This document shows positions 62,331 to 64,000 of a DNA stretch of 64,000 nucleotides, in pieces. The position numbers and the translations under genes were made by a program. The notes beneath the pieces are model-generated. The model searched no databases. It was not told where the DNA came from and saw nothing but the letters and a program-made list of their open reading frames with translations. The number at the start of each line of letters is the position of its first letter. The stretch's first letter is position 1. The stretch is from Microcystis wesenbergii NRERC-220 (GTDB lineage: Bacteria; Cyanobacteriota; Cyanobacteriia; Cyanobacteriales; Microcystaceae), in assembly GCF_032027425.1 (NCBI RefSeq), contig NZ_JAVSJA010000001.1:992001-1056000 (forward strand). The letters run 5' to 3'.

Positions 62331-63476
62331 TTAACTACTGCTTAAGCGTTGTACCGTCTCTCCCGACAATAATCGATGAGTTTCGGCGAGAAGATAGGGA
62401 ATTTTATCAGCGTGGGGACTAGCGGCTAAACAGGCAGTTAAATCGAGTTTTTCCACCTCTTTTGCTTGTTGACCGGGGAACCAATGACCCCCATTCCCCA
62501 AGAGATTGTATCTGGCCCTGGCAAAGTCGATCATATCGTAGGCGATAGCAAGATTGTGTAACCAGAGGATAGAAGGAATATTAATCTGATTGGGTGTATT
62601 TTCCCAGCTAGGTAAACCCACAGACCAAGTTTTTACCCAATTATCGCCTAAACAGTTGATCATCTCCCCTTGCAATCTCTCGATAATTGCCGGTAAAATC
62701 TCCTCGGCTCGATCGAGTAAGGGTAAAGTTTTCAGGTGTTCATCAAAATCTGTGGGTTGCGCTGCACCGATACTCAGGGTATGAACGGCCGGATGACTGA
62801 GACAGAATAGGTCATTAAAAACCATCGGACTGAGAGGAGAACAGAGAGCCACGAGCTTAGGGGGAGGATTGTAGAGATGGCCGCCCTTATCGGAGGGACT
62901 AATGATAAAAACGCCCATATCGTGCTGTTTTGCCGCTTCTATGGCCGGCCAGTTATTCTGAAAAATATAGTACCAGTGCAGATTGAGGTAATCGTAACAA
63001 TTTGTTGCAATAGTCTTGACAATTACATCAGTTGGTGCATGGGTGGAGAAACCGATAAAACGAACTTTTCCTTGTTGCTGTAATTTTTTCGCCTCTTGCC
63101 AACAACCGCCCTCGGCCATAGTGTCATCGAGAATTTCGGCCGTGTTGATGCCATGGATGCCCAACAAATCCACATAATCTAACCGTAAAAATTGCAGGGA
63201 TTGCTCAAATTTACGGCGAAATTCCCGCACATCTTGACTAGGAGAAACTTTCGTCTGCACGATAATCTTATCCCTCGGTAGTTGCGGCAAAATTTTGCCC
63301 AATTGCATCTCGGAAGTGCCGTAACCCCTAGCGGTTTCGATGTGATTAATCCCCACTTCCAGAGATTTATTAATGATTGCCTCTAAATTGCCTTGATTCT
63401 CGTCGGGAATTTGCGACATTGGCAAATCCTGCCACTGAAATTGATAGCGCATTCCCCCACAGGAAAACACCGGCAT
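62331..63476 (-). CDS. aldo/keto reductase
   Basis: 381 residues; an aldo/keto reductase barrel with HIETARGYGTSE (about residue 46), where the family's usual Asp is Glu, the Tyr two residues after Gly, QTKVSP (Lys) and DLLGIHGIN (His). Then come GFSTHAPTDVI and LSIGAAQPTDFDEHL (cofactor side). An extra C-terminal segment of about 90 residues (ARYNLLGNGGHW...) resembles those of the cyanobacterial Fe-S type reductases but has few Cys. It probably uses NADPH on an unknown carbonyl. Its stop abuts that of cobO. Confidence 0.88.
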   Translation of the reverse strand: MPVFSCGGMRYQFQWQDLPMSQIPDENQGNLEAIINKSLEVGINHIETARGYGTSEMQLGKILPQLPRDKIIVQTKVSPSQDVREFRRKFEQSLQFLRLDYVDLLGIHGINTAEILDDTMAEGGCWQEAKKLQQQGKVRFIGFSTHAPTDVIVKTIATNCYDYLNLHWYYIFQNNWPAIEAAKQHDMGVFIISPSDKGGHLYNPPPKLVALCSPLSPMVFNDLFCLSHPAVHTLSIGAAQPTDFDEHLKTLPLLDRAEEILPAIIERLQGEMINCLGDNWVKTWSVGLPSWENTPNQINIPSILWLHNLAIAYDMIDFARARYNLLGNGGHWFPGQQAKEVEKLDLTACLAASPHADKIPYLLAETHRLLSGETVQRLSSS

Positions 63477-63763
63477 TTGTAGATTAGTGCGACCGAAACA
63501 GCAATTCTCATTTTAAAAAGTAACAAGTGATACAGACAGAAACAAAGCTTTAAGCAAGCTACAAAATGCGCTCCCGCGAGTGCGACTGCATCGCAGAGAA
63601 GTGAGTATATAGAGTATTTATACTCAAAATATTTGAAAGATGGGAGAAATCTAGAACAAAAGTTCTCTACATCAGAAAGAGAACCAAATAAAAATTGATG
63701 ATTGTTGTCTGTTGAGGTAAAATTATTAAGTTGGAAATATTAATTAATCAAACTGTTCTGCGA
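63477..63763. other. spacer before the right-edge transposase, likely part of a mobile element end
   Basis: It contains a perfect 7-bp inverted repeat GAGTATA/TATACTC at 63603-63625 and AAGTTCTCT/AGAGAACC-like repeats near 63658-63688. Together these may be the left end of the element coding for the transposase. No gene is seen. Confidence 0.4.
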
Positions 63764-64000
63764 TGACGAAAAAGGCTGTGACTTTAGAAATTCCTGAATT
63801 AATACAATTTTTAGTTCAAGAATTACATGACTTACCCGATGACAGAAAACCAGGAAACAATACCAAATATCAGGTAGAAGATGCAGTTAAGGCGGCTTTT
63901 TCGGTTTTTTTTACTCAGTCACCTTCTTTTTTAGAGCATCAACGTTTGATGAAAATTAGTAAGGGAAAAGATAATGCTTCAAGTTTATTTGGTATCAAAA
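63764..64000 (+). CDS. N-terminal part of a transposase (cut by the window edge)
   Basis: The frame from ATG 63764 (MTKKAVTLEIPELIQFLVQ) is open to the edge, 79 codons. Motifs DAVKAAFSVFFTQSPSFLEH and GKDNASSLFGIK recall the N-terminus of a common cyanobacterial transposase group. I assign it from memory of such sequences and cannot place it in an IS family with certainty; the catalytic domain lies outside the window. Confidence 0.6.

Overview
The window looks like chromosomal DNA of a repeat-rich unicellular cyanobacterium, most likely Microcystis (M. aeruginosa type). Cyanobacterial markers are rpaB next to a CCB-type cofactor-assembly gene, btpA, a 33-codon petL-like gene, a VKOR-thioredoxin fusion, the rimO-crhR pair and many HIP1 octamers (GCGATCGC). 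The genus call is inferred from the combination of HIP1, short heptanucleotide repeats, MITE-like elements, decayed insertion sequences, DUF29 and Uma2 paralogues and a MIF homologue; no search was run.

Layout. 1-6.2 kb is an IS-damaged zone. A PlsC-like acyltransferase gene carries an in-frame stop and an intact IS701-type element. A membrane protein/hydrolase gene appears split by an IS200/IS605 element whose tnpA is frameshifted but whose tnpB is intact. 6.3-10.6 kb is a secreted subtilisin-like protease with Calx-beta and RTX repeats, flanked by a duplicated stretch of the neighbouring genes. 11.8-24.7 kb is mostly housekeeping: an AI-2E/PerM exporter, a LivG-type ATPase, a DUF790 (Bax1-like) protein, Hsp20, the intact acyltransferase paralogue, a Uma2 protein, and a minus-strand run radA, petL, five tandem DUF29 genes and a flippase-like membrane protein.

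24.9-34.8 kb holds rpaB, a CCB protein, two coiled-coil paralogues built of 33-bp repeats, a zinc-ribbon/kinase/RDD fusion, trhO, tRNA-Ala(UGC), recO, an MFS transporter, an Rpn/DUF4351 protein and a UPF0175/DUF3368 toxin-antitoxin pair. 35.0-43.6 kb holds a dead DUF4347 fragment and a 2676-residue RTX protein with nine ELWxSDGT repeats and 15 nearly identical Calx-beta modules. 43.8-50.6 kb holds ilvD, a TPR protein, a ferritin-like/FTR1 iron pair, and a membrane-anchored periplasmic-binding-type receptor followed by a Pro-rich protein. 50.8-54.3 kb is a restriction-modification operon: an amino-methyltransferase, a Bpu10I-like endonuclease and a C5 methyltransferase. 54.4-64 kb holds VKOR, btpA, an IS200/IS605-type end remnant, rimO, crhR, DUF4332, a MIF homologue, a second Uma2 gene, cobO, an aldo/keto reductase and the start of a transposase.

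Genes that plausibly work together: ferritin plus FTR1 (iron storage and uptake), rimO-crhR (translation and RNA remodelling), the two methyltransferases with the endonuclease (defence), and the toxin-antitoxin pair. The strongest candidates for new biology are the five-gene DUF29 array, the single Bpu10I-type nuclease with two chemically different methylases, the recently expanded giant Calx-beta gene, and the short-repeat arrays that reach into start and stop codons.
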